Shown one piece after another: positions 1 through 8,674 of a stretch of 64,000 nucleotides of DNA. Source of the stretch: Afipia sp. OHSU_II-C1 (GTDB taxonomy: Bacteria; Pseudomonadota; Alphaproteobacteria; Rhizobiales; Xanthobacteraceae). The translations under genes and the position numbers were made by a program. The notes beneath the pieces were generated by a model. That model had not been told where the DNA came from. It saw nothing but the letters and a program-made list of their open reading frames with translations, and did no database searches. The stretch spans positions 62,001 to 126,000 of the forward strand of contig NZ_APJI01000015.1 of assembly GCF_000497575.1 (NCBI RefSeq). The letters run 5' to 3'. How positions within the stretch are numbered: the first letter of the stretch is position 1; every line of letters starts with the position of its first letter.

Positions 1-451
<451 letters not shown>

Positions 452-625
452 GCCAAACCTGCCCTGTTGCGGATTAAAGTGGCTTTTAGCGCGTTTCAGA
501 GGGGGAGGAAACCGCGCGCCGGATGCCCCAAAGCCCCGGCACTCCAGCTTAATACCCGAAAAATCGCTCGAATTGTGTCGGCTGGGCGTGTGACTGCGGA
601 CTTTCCAGCCGTCCGGCCCCGGCGT

Positions 626-1291
626 TCAGGCCCCGGCCTTATGGATGTCTTCCATTTCAAGGATCGGCCTGGGATAGCCGCGCTTGGCCACGCTCAGCAT
701 GGCGCGGCCGACCTCCTCGGTGGTGGTGACAAAGTTCGGCGCGACCTGATGCAGGAAACTCAGCAAAGGCCCGGTCATGACATAGATCGCCTGGACCCAG
801 GCGGTTTTCGACCGCACCCCGCGCAGCGGCTGGATCGCACCGGGACGGAACATGTAAGCGGCCTTGAACGGCAGCTTGAGCAGATCGTTCTCGGTCTTGC
901 CTTTGATTCGCGCCCACATCACACGGCCCTGCTCGGTGCTGTCGGTACTTGCGCCGGTGACATACACGAAGGTCATGCCGGGGTTGAGCCGCGCCAGCGG
1001 CCGCGCCGCCGCCAGCGTGATGTCGTAAGTCAGATGGCGGTAGCGCTCCGCGTCCATTCCGATCGAGGACACACCGAGACAGAAGAAGCAGGCGTCATAG
1101 CCTGTGATGTCCTTCTCGATAGTCGAGAAGTCGAGAAAGTCCTTATGCACGAGTTCGCGCAGCTTCGGATGCGGCTGACCGGTGGCACTGCGGCCGACGG
1201 TCAGAACCTCCGTCACATCGCCATCGCGCAGGCATTCACGCAGAACGCCCTGCCCCACCATGCCGGTCGCGCCGAAGACAATGACTTTCAT
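626..1291 (-). CDS. NAD(P)-binding Rossmann-fold epimerase-like protein
   Basis: A protein of 221 residues that opens with a dinucleotide-binding motif, FGATGMVGQG (residues 6-15), typical of atypical short-chain dehydrogenases of the NmrA/HTATIP2-like group. CFFCLGVSS (about residues 70-78) and FVYVTGAS (about 108-115) match the strands that follow the cofactor fold. No canonical YxxxK pair is obvious, so catalytic activity is uncertain and the substrate is unknown. It lies 25 bases upstream of a four-helix membrane protein gene only in the sense of being downstream of it on the same strand, so the two may be co-transcribed. A GGGAG ribosome site precedes the ATG. Confidence 0.8.
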   Translation of the reverse strand: MKVIVFGATGMVGQGVLRECLRDGDVTEVLTVGRSATGQPHPKLRELVHKDFLDFSTIEKDITGYDACFFCLGVSSIGMDAERYRHLTYDITLAAARPLARLNPGMTFVYVTGASTDSTEQGRVMWARIKGKTENDLLKLPFKAAYMFRPGAIQPLRGVRSKTAWVQAIYVMTGPLLSFLHQVAPNFVTTTEEVGRAMLSVAKRGYPRPILEMEDIHKAGA

Positions 1292-1316
1292 CGACGCTCC
1301 CGCTCTCCAGTTGGTC

Positions 1317-1802
1317 TCAGGCTGTCTTGAATCGCCTGATGCCGAGGACGATCAAGCCGATGAAAAACACCAGCACGATGCCCTGGGTGATCGCAAACGG
1401 CGGCTCGGCGCTGGTGGGCGCGTAGACATTCAGCAATGCGACCTTCTGGAACGACTGAGCGATCAGAACGAACACATTGAACCAGAGCGCGAGCAGCGCG
1501 GTGACCACATAGACCGTGCGCCAGATGCCGGCGAGGCCTTTGCCATAGAGCGCGTAAACCGCGATCGCCAGCAGCGCCAGCGAGATCAGCGCGACGATGT
1601 GTGACGGCAGCAGCTTGGTGAAGGGAAACAGAAAGCCGGTCGCGCTGGTGAGGATGGTCAGCACGAGAAACCACAGCGTCCAGCCCGGCAGCCTGTTCGA
1701 CGCGAGCATCCCGCCCGCCACCACGAAGCCCAGACCGATGGCGATCATGCTGATGATGAGATGAAGGACCGTGAAACCCGCTAACGACATGCCTAAAATC
1801 AT
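1317..1802 (-). CDS. Four-helix inner-membrane protein of unknown function
   Basis: This 161-residue protein is almost entirely hydrophobic, with four predicted membrane helices near residues 8-30, 42-62, 66-86 and 95-116, and a fifth hydrophobic segment near 136-156. It ends in a short basic tail (IRRFKTA). I recognise no catalytic motif or named domain. The start ATG at 1802 is preceded by an AGGGG site. It is followed on the same strand by the Rossmann-fold gene after 25 bases, which suggests a two-gene unit. The gap 1803-1912 to the next gene holds nothing I can name. Confidence 0.7.
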   Translation of the reverse strand: MILGMSLAGFTVLHLIISMIAIGLGFVVAGGMLASNRLPGWTLWFLVLTILTSATGFLFPFTKLLPSHIVALISLALLAIAVYALYGKGLAGIWRTVYVVTALLALWFNVFVLIAQSFQKVALLNVYAPTSAEPPFAITQGIVLVFFIGLIVLGIRRFKTA

Positions 1803-1912
1803 GATGCGCCCCTGTTTAGAATGAATCCAAGGCTACATCATACGCATGGCAGCGCAACAGAAGTTCCGTTTCCGCGCGCTCAGCTCCCGCAAATTTTTTG
1901 TGAGTCGCGCGA

Positions 1913-2842
1913 TCAACGATTGAGAAAATCCACCAGCTTCGGAATCACCTGTCCGGGCGCTTCCTCCATCAGCCAGTGCCCCGAGCCCTTGACGATCACC
2001 CCCTCGACACTGGTCGCGACCAGCTTGCCCTGTTCGATCAGGAAGACACCTCCCGCCTTCTCGCCGGAGAGAACGAGCATCGGCATCGGCAGCTTGGTCT
2101 TTGCAAAATCCGAAAAGTCGTCGGCGTCTTTCTCGAAGGCGCGGAAGACCTCCATTCCCGCCTTCATGTGGCCCCGCTGCGCATAGGCCTTGGCATAGAT
2201 TTTCCGGTCCTTCTGTGAAATGGACCTGGCCGGATCGGCGGCAAAATCATTCCAGAAGTGCTCGAGATAAATGCGCTCGCGGCCCTGAACCAGCGCCAGC
2301 GGCGTTTTGCCGTAGAAATGGAAGTGCCAGAGATCGCGCAGCAGCCAGACGCTCTTCCAGTCGCCGACGCCGGGCAGGAAGGCATCCATCAGCACGATAC
2401 GATCGACCTCGGCCGGATACTGCGCCGCATAAGCATAGGCGACCATCAGTCCGATGTCGTGGCCGACGATCTTGACCTTGGTAAATCCGAGGCTCTTCAC
2501 CAGTGCGTGGATGTCCTGCGCCATTTGCTTCTTGGTATAGCCGTCCTCGGGCGCATCGGATTTGCCGAACCCGCGCAGATCGGGCGCAATCACGGTGTGC
2601 TTGTTGACGAGTCCGGGAAACAGCGGCCGCCACATGTGGCTGGTCTCGGCATAGCCATGCAGCAGCACGACGGGGTCGCCCTTGCCAGCAATCAGATAAT
2701 TCAGTTTGACGCCGTTGACATCGGCGGTCCGGCTTTGCGGTGCCGACTGCGCGGACGCGGAGGCGACTGACACGAGAAAGATGGATGCCGCCATTGCCGC
2801 GGCGCAGGCCGCGCCGCGAATGGCTCGCCGGAAATACAGCAT
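1913..2842 (-). CDS. Exported alpha/beta hydrolase with Asp nucleophile (dehalogenase/epoxide hydrolase-like)
   Basis: The protein has 309 residues. A signal peptide covers about residues 1-31 (basic start, alanine-rich core, ASASA-Q). The fold markers are the oxyanion motif LLHGYAET (60-67), the DLRGFGKSD loop (88-96), and the nucleophile elbow VGHDIG with Asp129 in place of Ser. The likely catalytic His is His289 in GSGHWLMEEAP. An Asp nucleophile is the mark of haloalkane/fluoroacetate dehalogenases and epoxide hydrolases, not of esterases. A signal peptide on this class suggests periplasmic action. The substrate cannot be read from the sequence. It stands apart from its neighbours and shares no operon. 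Confidence 0.85.
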   Translation of the reverse strand: MLYFRRAIRGAACAAAMAASIFLVSVASASAQSAPQSRTADVNGVKLNYLIAGKGDPVVLLHGYAETSHMWRPLFPGLVNKHTVIAPDLRGFGKSDAPEDGYTKKQMAQDIHALVKSLGFTKVKIVGHDIGLMVAYAYAAQYPAEVDRIVLMDAFLPGVGDWKSVWLLRDLWHFHFYGKTPLALVQGRERIYLEHFWNDFAADPARSISQKDRKIYAKAYAQRGHMKAGMEVFRAFEKDADDFSDFAKTKLPMPMLVLSGEKAGGVFLIEQGKLVATSVEGVIVKGSGHWLMEEAPGQVIPKLVDFLNR

Positions 2843-2923
2843 GCTAAAAAACTCCTTTTGAGGATCGGCACGATTCTGACAATGCAGGGGCGCTTGGAAG
2901 CTCAGATAACCGGCAGACGCAGT

Positions 2924-3226
2924 TCAATCATAACGCGGGATCGGACCGTTATGCGGGGTCTTGCGTTTCGACAGGTCGAACATGATTTCGTCGACGTAAC
3001 ACCAGCCCCATCCTTCCGGCGGATCATACCCTTCGATGACAGGATGCTGAGTGGCGCGGAAATGTTTGGTGGCGTGCCGGTTCGGCGAATCGTCGCAGCA
3101 GCCGACATGGCCGCAGGTCCGGCAAATTCGTAAGTGCAGCCAGACGCTACCGGTCTTCAGGCATTCCTCGCAGCCCAGCGCGCTCGGCGTGACATCCTTG
3201 ATCTCCGCGATGTGCTTGCAGGGCAT
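2924..3226 (-). CDS. UBP-type zinc finger protein
   Basis: A 100-residue protein consisting of one ZnF-UBP domain. Likely zinc ligands are Cys3, His5, Cys19, Cys22, Cys35, Cys38, Cys43, His55 and His61, in the spacing C-x-H, C-x2-C, C-x2-C-x4-C, H-x5-H. In eukaryotes this fold binds the free C-terminal Gly-Gly of ubiquitin; bacteria lack ubiquitin, so the ligand here is unknown. It lies 40 bases downstream of the cNMP/thioredoxin-reductase-like gene on the same strand, and the two are probably one transcript. Its small size and adjacency suggest a binding partner for the flavoprotein, which is inference. Confidence 0.88.
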   Translation of the reverse strand: MPCKHIAEIKDVTPSALGCEECLKTGSVWLHLRICRTCGHVGCCDDSPNRHATKHFRATQHPVIEGYDPPEGWGWCYVDEIMFDLSKRKTPHNGPIPRYD

Positions 3227-3266
3227 GGATGGTCTCTTGGTCAGAGAATTGTCCGGCTGTCACAGG

Positions 3267-4979
3267 CTAATGGGGCTGCGCGAGTTTGTCGCCAAGAAAA
3301 CCATGCAGCGCGGCCACGACCTGCGCGCCTTCGCCGATCGCCCCGCCCATCCGCTTGACCGAGCCGGAGCGCACGTCGCCGACGGCGAAGACGCCCGGCA
3401 CCGAGGTTTCCAGCCCCGAGACCGGCTTGCCTTCCTCGCACTGCGAACCGGTCACCACAAAACCGGTCCGATCAAGCTCGACGCCGCAGCCTTTCAGCCA
3501 TGCGGTCGCAGGATCGGCGCCGACAAACAAAAATACATTGCGGATGTCGCCCGCCGTCTCGATGCCTGTCCGGCGATTGCGCCAGTGGACGCGCTCGAGC
3601 CCGCCTTCGGCTCCTTCCAGCCTGACGATCTCGGTGTGGATCATCAGTTCGATGTTCGGCGTCGCCATGATGCGGTCGATCAGGTAGCGCGACATGCTGT
3701 CGGCGAGACCGCCGCTGCGGATCATCATCCGCACCTTGCTGGCGTGACCTGACAGAAACACCGCGGCTTGCCCTGCGGAATTGCCGCCGCCGACCAGAAT
3801 GATTTCCTGCTGCGCACAGAGCTTTCCTTCGATCGGCGACGCCCAGTACCAAACGCCGCGCCCCTCGAACTTGTCGAGATTCTCGATGGCGGGACGCCGG
3901 TAGCGTGCTCCGCTGGCGACGACGATGGATTTTGCCTTCAGGAAATGACCGCATTCGGTTGTCAATCCGAATGCGCCGCCGCTTTTCGAGCAGTCGAGCG
4001 ATTTGGCCTCGACCGGAATCATCAGATCGGCACCAAACTTCTGCGCCTGATTGTAGGCGCGTCCTGCAAGCGCCTGACCGGAGATGCCTGTCGGGAAACC
4101 GAGATAGTTCTCGATGCGGGCGCTGGCACCGGCCTGTCCGCCGAAATGCCGGGCATCGAGCACCGCCACCGACAATCCTTCTGACGCCGCGTAGACCGCT
4201 GTCGCAAGTCCGGCGGGGCCGCCGCCAACGACGGCGACATCATAAAGCTTGTCCTTGATCGGACCGCCGATCATTCCCATTGCATAGGCGAGATCGGTTT
4301 CGCTGGGATTGCGCAGCACCGTGCCGTCCGGAGCGACCACCAGCGGCAAATCGGCGGGCGACGGCGAATAGCGCGCAATCAGATCCGCCGCATCCTTGTC
4401 GTCAGCAGGATCGAGCACGTGATGGGGAACGCCGTTGCGGGACAGAAAGCCTTGCAGCCGCACAACGTCGCCCAGCGACGGCGACCCGATCAGCACCGGA
4501 CCGCCGACACCCGCCTGGATCAGCGCGACACGCCGCAGGATCAGCGCGCGCATGATGCGCTCGCCGAGATCGGCTTCGGCCACAAGCAGCGCGCGCAAAC
4601 TCTGGGATGGAATCAGCAGCGTTTCGACGTCGCCCTCAGCGGTGCCGTCCACCAGCGCATGACGGCCGGACAATTGCCCGACCTCGGCCAAAAACTGGCC
4701 CGGCCCCTGCTCGATCACCGGCGTGACATGGCCCATGCCATCGCGCTGGGTAATGGCGACATGGCCCGACAGAATGACGAACATGCCGGGGCCGACCTTG
4801 CCGGACTCGAACAGCTTCTCGCCATCCTTGTGGCGGCGGACCTCGCCAAACCGGCGCATGCGGTCGATTTCAGCATCCGTCAGTTTCGGGAATGTCTGCT
4901 CGAACCGGGGAAATGCCGCTCGCGCAGCGTCCGACTGCGGGGCGCCCGTCCCAATTGCTGTTGCCTGGTCCGTCGCCAT
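3267..4979 (-). CDS. cNMP-binding / thioredoxin-fold / thioredoxin-reductase-like flavoprotein
   Basis: About 570 residues in three parts: a cyclic-nucleotide-binding-like beta roll (about 30-150), a short thioredoxin/glutaredoxin-like segment (about 162-235), and a TrxR-like FAD/NAD(P)H reductase (about 245-565). Visible motifs are VVGGGPAG for FAD (near 251), VGGGNSAGQ for NAD(P)H (near 397) and the C-terminal GVFAVGDVR FAD motif (near 530). Where TrxR carries CATC there is WYWASPIE (near 377-384), so the redox disulfide is absent; no CxxC exists elsewhere. The nucleotide-roll phosphate cassette also lacks its usual Arg-Ala. It may therefore move electrons to an unknown acceptor. GTG at 4982 directly precedes the ATG used here; AAGGG lies just upstream. 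Confidence 0.88.
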   Translation of the reverse strand: MATDQATAIGTGAPQSDAARAAFPRFEQTFPKLTDAEIDRMRRFGEVRRHKDGEKLFESGKVGPGMFVILSGHVAITQRDGMGHVTPVIEQGPGQFLAEVGQLSGRHALVDGTAEGDVETLLIPSQSLRALLVAEADLGERIMRALILRRVALIQAGVGGPVLIGSPSLGDVVRLQGFLSRNGVPHHVLDPADDKDAADLIARYSPSPADLPLVVAPDGTVLRNPSETDLAYAMGMIGGPIKDKLYDVAVVGGGPAGLATAVYAASEGLSVAVLDARHFGGQAGASARIENYLGFPTGISGQALAGRAYNQAQKFGADLMIPVEAKSLDCSKSGGAFGLTTECGHFLKAKSIVVASGARYRRPAIENLDKFEGRGVWYWASPIEGKLCAQQEIILVGGGNSAGQAAVFLSGHASKVRMMIRSGGLADSMSRYLIDRIMATPNIELMIHTEIVRLEGAEGGLERVHWRNRRTGIETAGDIRNVFLFVGADPATAWLKGCGVELDRTGFVVTGSQCEEGKPVSGLETSVPGVFAVGDVRSGSVKRMGGAIGEGAQVVAALHGFLGDKLAQPH

Positions 4980-5097
4980 CACGTGTATCCCTTACATTCG
5001 CACCGAGGATCGCCGATCTCCCTCGTTGGAGACCGTTTCCATCAGGCTAGATTGTGTCTCCCAGCCAAACAATCAACCGATGGTTCAAGACGGCGAT

Positions 5098-5301
5098 TCA
5101 GGTGTCATCCTCGCGCCGGTGAGCGGCCCTGCCCGATGCATCATCCCGTGCCTCCGCGTCGTCATCCGGCGTCACGATCGCCATGCCGGCGCGGCCGCGC
5201 GCCTGCGACTTCCGCCGTTTCAAATTGTCGCGCAGCGCTGATTTCAGCCGCTCGTGGCGAGCCGATTTGGCGTTGCGCTCATTTGCGACGTCGTCCGTCA
5301 T
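5098..5301 (-). CDS. Small highly charged conserved-type protein
   Basis: A 67-residue product starting MTDDVANERNAKS, rich in Arg, Lys, Asp and Glu, with a probable amphipathic helix around residues 10-35 (SARHERLKSALRDNLKRRK) and a disordered acidic/basic tail. The longer reading from 5442 is less likely because its first 47 codons overlap the divergent gene's promoter and look non-coding. I recall similar short RLK-ALR-NLKRRKSQARGR proteins across Bradyrhizobium-type genomes, but no function is known to me. It stands alone, divergent from the NTF2-like gene. The gap to the upstream flavoprotein gene (4980-5097 side) shows nothing further. Confidence 0.6.
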   Translation of the reverse strand: MTDDVANERNAKSARHERLKSALRDNLKRRKSQARGRAGMAIVTPDDDAEARDDASGRAAHRREDDT

Positions 5302-5396
5302 AACAGGCCTGCTCGCGCGTTTCCTTGACCGGCCATTGCCGGTGTGACGAATTATTTTATATCGGATACGGCAAGCAATGTGGCGGGGAGAATGCA

Positions 5397-5846
5397 ATGA
5401 CGGCTGACGCACCGGGACTTGCGCCCTCCGTGCAGGAGACACTCAGGGGCTGGCATCGCTTCGTCGAAACCAGGAGCGAGGACGTGCTACGGCCGCTTCT
5501 TGCGGAAACCACCGTGTTCCGTTCGCCGTTCGTCCATCTGCCGATCCCGGGACGCCCCGCCAGCGTGCTGATCCTCGGCGCGGTCGTGCAGATCTTCGAG
5601 AATTTCCGCTATCACCGCACCTTCGTGTCCGGGACCCACGATGTGACCCTGGAATTCAGCGCCAATATCGGCGAGCTGCAACTCAAAGGGGTCGATCTGG
5701 TGAAATTCGATTCCGCCGGAAAAATCATCGAATTCGAGGTGATGATCCGGCCCTTCAAGGCTTTGGAGGCCTTAAGTACCCGGATGAGCGCCCGGATCGG
5801 CCCGGAGCTGGCGAAATATAAATCCGCCAAGGCTGCTTCAGCCTGA
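5397..5846 (+). CDS. NTF2-like / SnoaL-type cone-fold protein
   Basis: A protein of 149 residues. The ATG at 5397 is chosen because GGGGAG sits 8 bases upstream; an earlier in-frame ATG at 5325 has no such site. The pattern, an N-terminal helix (LRGWHRFVETRSEDVLRPLL), then TVFRSPF-HLPIPGR, then paired strands (DVTLEFSANIGELQLKGVDLVKFD) and IIEFEVMIRPFKALEAL, is that of the SnoaL/nuclear transport factor 2 fold. Members act as small isomerases, dehydratases or ligand pockets; no catalytic residues can be assigned here. It is a single gene lying before the tRNA. Confidence 0.75.
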   Translation: MTADAPGLAPSVQETLRGWHRFVETRSEDVLRPLLAETTVFRSPFVHLPIPGRPASVLILGAVVQIFENFRYHRTFVSGTHDVTLEFSANIGELQLKGVDLVKFDSAGKIIEFEVMIRPFKALEALSTRMSARIGPELAKYKSAKAASA

Positions 5847-5987
5847 GTTCCGCCGCTTGGGGGCAAGAACGGGCCTCTCGGTGCTTGCACCGCCAGTTGC
5901 CTTATGGCAAAGGAACGCGCGCCTTTAGGGGCTTTTTAGCTGATTCACGTACCTGGTACGGTTCTGGCTCTTTCTTGTCTGGCGTTC

Positions 5988-6062
5988 GCTGCCGTAGCTC
6001 AGTGGTAGAGCACTCCATTGGTAATGGAGAGGTCGACAGTTCAATCCTGTCTGGCAGCACCA
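5988..6062 (+). tRNA. tRNA-Thr (anticodon GGT)
   Basis: The cloverleaf can be drawn by hand: acceptor GCTGCCG pairs with TGGCAGC (one G-T pair), the D arm is AGCTCAGTGGTAGAGC, the anticodon arm is CTCCA-TTGGTAA-TGGAG with anticodon GGT, and the T arm contains GTTCAATC. Discriminator A is followed by an encoded CCA (6060-6062). It reads ACC and ACT codons. It is flanked by 140 bases of non-coding DNA on the left and followed by a short AT-richer stretch that leads to the chemoreceptor gene. Confidence 0.97.
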
Positions 6063-6096
6063 GCCCTCTCAAAAGCCTCGCATTGCAGCCCTGCGC

Positions 6097-6144
6097 GAAA
6101 TTTTTGACAGAAATGACCCCTGGTTCCTGAAATTTTTAACCAGG
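6097..6144 (+). promoter_or_regulatory. Direct and inverted repeats upstream of the chemoreceptor gene
   Basis: Two near-identical 12-mers, GAAATTTTTGAC (6097-6108) and GAAATTTTTAAC (6129-6140), lie 32 bases apart, about three helical turns. An inverted repeat CCTGGTT...AACCAGG (6119-6144) overlaps the second copy. A TTGACA (6104-6109) overlaps the first. The layout resembles an operator set or a tRNA terminator; no regulator can be named. Confidence 0.45.
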
Positions 6145-6198
6145 CATCCGGATACTCCGCCCGCGCGTGATTTTACGGGGAATCGGGGGATTCGGGTT

Positions 6199-8346
6199 AT
6201 GGCTTTGCGGTTTAAGGTCGCGAAAAATCTGTTTCGTTTCAAGCTGCCGAGCATGAAGCTCGGCGTCCGGGGAAGCCTCTTCCTGGCTTTTGCAGTCATC
6301 GCCGGGATGGCGATTGTCATCAGCACCAGCGCAAGCATCCTGCTCAGCCAGCTCGGCGGCATCATGAATGCCCTCAGCGGCAACGATATTCCGCGGCTCG
6401 CCGCAAGCCTCCAGCTCTCGGCGCAAAGCGCCAGCCTCTCCAATCAGGGCCAGGCCCTGCTGGCGTCCGACAGCGACGCAACACTGAAGGAACGCACCGC
6501 TGAAATGCAGGGTACGCAGCGGATCGTTGTGGAGAAACTTGCGGAGATTGCGAAGCTCGGGGCCGACAAGACTGTCATGGACTCGATGAACGAAATCAGC
6601 AAAAGCATCGGAGACATGGTCGGCAGCATTGGCGCCGCCGCAAAGGAACGGCTCGAGGTCGCGGCCATGCGCGAAGCGCAGGCCACTGCGCTGCGCAAGG
6701 CACATAGCGATTTTCTCTCTGCCGCGTCGCTGGCCATGCTCGACGCCCAGACCCAGATGAACGCCATTCTCGGGTCCGCCAATTTCTCGCAAAACGACGC
6801 ATTGGATGCAGCGCGGGCTGTCGACGTACTCGGCAATGTCATTACCGACGGCAACCTGATGGCGTCCGACATGACCGCAGCGCTGGCCGCACAAAGCACC
6901 GATACCTTGTCCGCGCTTCAGGAGTCGTTTGACTCCAAAAAGAAAAATGCACTCTACAAACTCGACAGCATGAAGAAGGGCGATGCCGGTGAGACCATCC
7001 GCGAGCCGCTGCTCAAGGTCGTTGCGCTGGCGGACGGCAAGACCGGCACCTTCAAGGTTCGCCAGAAGGAAATGGACGCGAACGAATACGGCCAGCTGAT
7101 TGTTGATGAAACGCGCAAGCTCAATCGCGGCCTTGAGATGAGCGTCAAAAAGCTCGTCGAGGACGTGCAGGCCCACACCACCGACGCCACCACCATGGCA
7201 GGCAGCAAGATCAAGGTGGCAACATTGGTGATGCTCGCGCTCGGCGCGCTGACGCTGATCGGATCGGCCCTGTTCGTCTGGCTCTATGTCGGCCGCAACA
7301 TCCTTGGCCGTATCGGCAACCTGCAGGACGTGATGCGGCGCCTGTCCGAGGGCGACCTCGACGCCGAGGTGAAGCGCGGCCGTCAGCAGGACGAGATCGC
7401 TGTGATGGCCGATTCGCTGGAGGTGTTCCGCGACAGCATGATCCGTTCGCGCACGCTCAGCAGCGAGCAGGACCAGGACCGTCTCGCCAAGGCGGAACGG
7501 GCGTCGCGCATCGAAAAGCAGATCGTCAGCTTCGAGGACAAGGTGCGCGCCGCGCTCGACAGCCTGATGACCTCCGCCAATGTCATGCAGGCGACGGCGG
7601 AGAGCATGTCGACATCCGCCGAGCATTCCAGTGCACTGGTGAACACCGTCGCCTCGGCCGCCGAGGAAACCTCGGTCAACGTGCAGACGGTTTCGGCCGG
7701 GACCGAGGAATTGTCGTCGTCGATCCAGGAGATCAGCCGCCAGGTCACGAGTTCGACCAAGATCGCGGCCAACGCGGTGACCGAGGCGGGCAAGACCGAC
7801 ACGACCATGCAGGGTCTCGCCGACAACGCCAACCGCATCAGCAGCGTCGTCGACCTGATTCAGGAGATCGCGTCGCAGACCAACCTGCTCGCACTCAACG
7901 CCACCATCGAGGCCGCGCGTGCCGGCGAAGCCGGGCGCGGTTTCGCGGTCGTGGCGTCGGAGGTGAAAAGCCTCGCCGAACAGACGGCGAAGGCGACCGA
8001 CGAGATTCGCACCCAGATCGCCAGCATGCAGAACGTCACGGCATCGGCGGTCAGCGCCATCCGCAGCATCGGCTCGACCATCGGCGAGATCAACGAGGTG
8101 ACCACCGCCATCGCCGCCGCCGTCGAGGAACAGGGCGCAGCGACCCGCGAGATCGCGCGCAACATCCAGCACGCCGCGAGCGGCACTGCGGAAGTGTCGA
8201 GCAACATCGTCGGCGTGAGCCGCGCCTCGAGCGAGGCAGGAACCGCGGCCGGCGAAGTGCTCAACGCATCGAACGAACTTCGCCGTGAAGCCGACACGCT
8301 TCGCGCAGAGGTCGATGCCTTCCTGCTCAATATCCGGGCTGCGTAA
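6199..8346 (+). CDS. Methyl-accepting chemotaxis protein
   Basis: A 715-residue chemoreceptor. Membrane helix 1 spans about residues 26-46 and helix 2 about 335-360 (ending FVWLYVG); between them is a roughly 290-residue all-helical periplasmic sensor, long enough to be a double four-helix (HBM-like) module. A HAMP domain follows (about 362-415), then the signalling domain with the hairpin tip EIASQTNLLALNATIEAARA and GRGFAVVASEVKSLAEQTAKA. It binds CheW/CheA through this tip and controls flagellar motor bias. The ligand is unknown; HBM receptors often sense organic acids. The start codon follows a GGGGGATTCGGGTT stretch. No che genes are nearby. Confidence 0.95.
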   Translation: MALRFKVAKNLFRFKLPSMKLGVRGSLFLAFAVIAGMAIVISTSASILLSQLGGIMNALSGNDIPRLAASLQLSAQSASLSNQGQALLASDSDATLKERTAEMQGTQRIVVEKLAEIAKLGADKTVMDSMNEISKSIGDMVGSIGAAAKERLEVAAMREAQATALRKAHSDFLSAASLAMLDAQTQMNAILGSANFSQNDALDAARAVDVLGNVITDGNLMASDMTAALAAQSTDTLSALQESFDSKKKNALYKLDSMKKGDAGETIREPLLKVVALADGKTGTFKVRQKEMDANEYGQLIVDETRKLNRGLEMSVKKLVEDVQAHTTDATTMAGSKIKVATLVMLALGALTLIGSALFVWLYVGRNILGRIGNLQDVMRRLSEGDLDAEVKRGRQQDEIAVMADSLEVFRDSMIRSRTLSSEQDQDRLAKAERASRIEKQIVSFEDKVRAALDSLMTSANVMQATAESMSTSAEHSSALVNTVASAAEETSVNVQTVSAGTEELSSSIQEISRQVTSSTKIAANAVTEAGKTDTTMQGLADNANRISSVVDLIQEIASQTNLLALNATIEAARAGEAGRGFAVVASEVKSLAEQTAKATDEIRTQIASMQNVTASAVSAIRSIGSTIGEINEVTTAIAAAVEEQGAATREIARNIQHAASGTAEVSSNIVGVSRASSEAGTAAGEVLNASNELRREADTLRAEVDAFLLNIRAA

Positions 8347-8391
8347 TATTGCGTCTAGACGCTATGCCATCTGGCATGCCTGCATTCTGTT

Positions 8392-8424
8392 TTGGGGCCC
8401 GGAGCTTTCTGCTTCGGGCCCCAA
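8392..8424 (+). terminator. Strong hairpin after the chemoreceptor gene
   Basis: A 14-base-pair stem starting TTGGGGCCCG and closing CGGGCCCCAA, with loop TTTCT (8406-8410), begins 45 bases after the stop codon. There is only a weak T run after it (AATTCGTT), so it may terminate or simply protect the transcript 3' end. Confidence 0.6.
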
Positions 8425-8674
8425 TTCGTTAAAGACGCGCGCAAGAACGAAAATGCAGACCCTGCGCTTGGCGGAACAGCATGATTTGCTACTGCTTTTA
8501 GCCATACGTCCGCGCACCGAACTACACTCCTGATTGACTCTTCTGGACCTCCATGGTCCTTGCTAGTCTCGATCCGGGGAAATCGCGCGTGCCGTCGAGA
8601 CATCGCTTTCTGCCCGACGAACCAAGACAGCGGCGCTTCAGGGCGACGCCTTAAAACACGCAAGGGGTTAGCGC
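8425..8674. other. Non-coding leader region before bioB
   Basis: With the hairpin on its left this makes a gap of more than 300 bases between the chemoreceptor and bioB. It holds an inverted repeat GGACC-tccat-GGTCC (8545-8559) and a TTGACT (8534-8539), but no -10 at a fitting distance. I looked for the alphaproteobacterial BioR box (TTATCTATAA type) and do not see it. AAGGGG upstream of 8675 is the bioB ribosome site. Confidence 0.5.

Noticed and set aside
6136-8172. 678-codon open frame antisense to the chemoreceptor
   Set aside because: It mirrors the third-position GC bias of the real gene, gives His/Gly/Arg-rich text with no family pattern, and the sense frame has full MCP motifs.
8425-8674. 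Possible BioR operator before bioB
   Set aside because: I looked for a TTATCTATAA-type palindrome and found none, so bioB regulation is left open.
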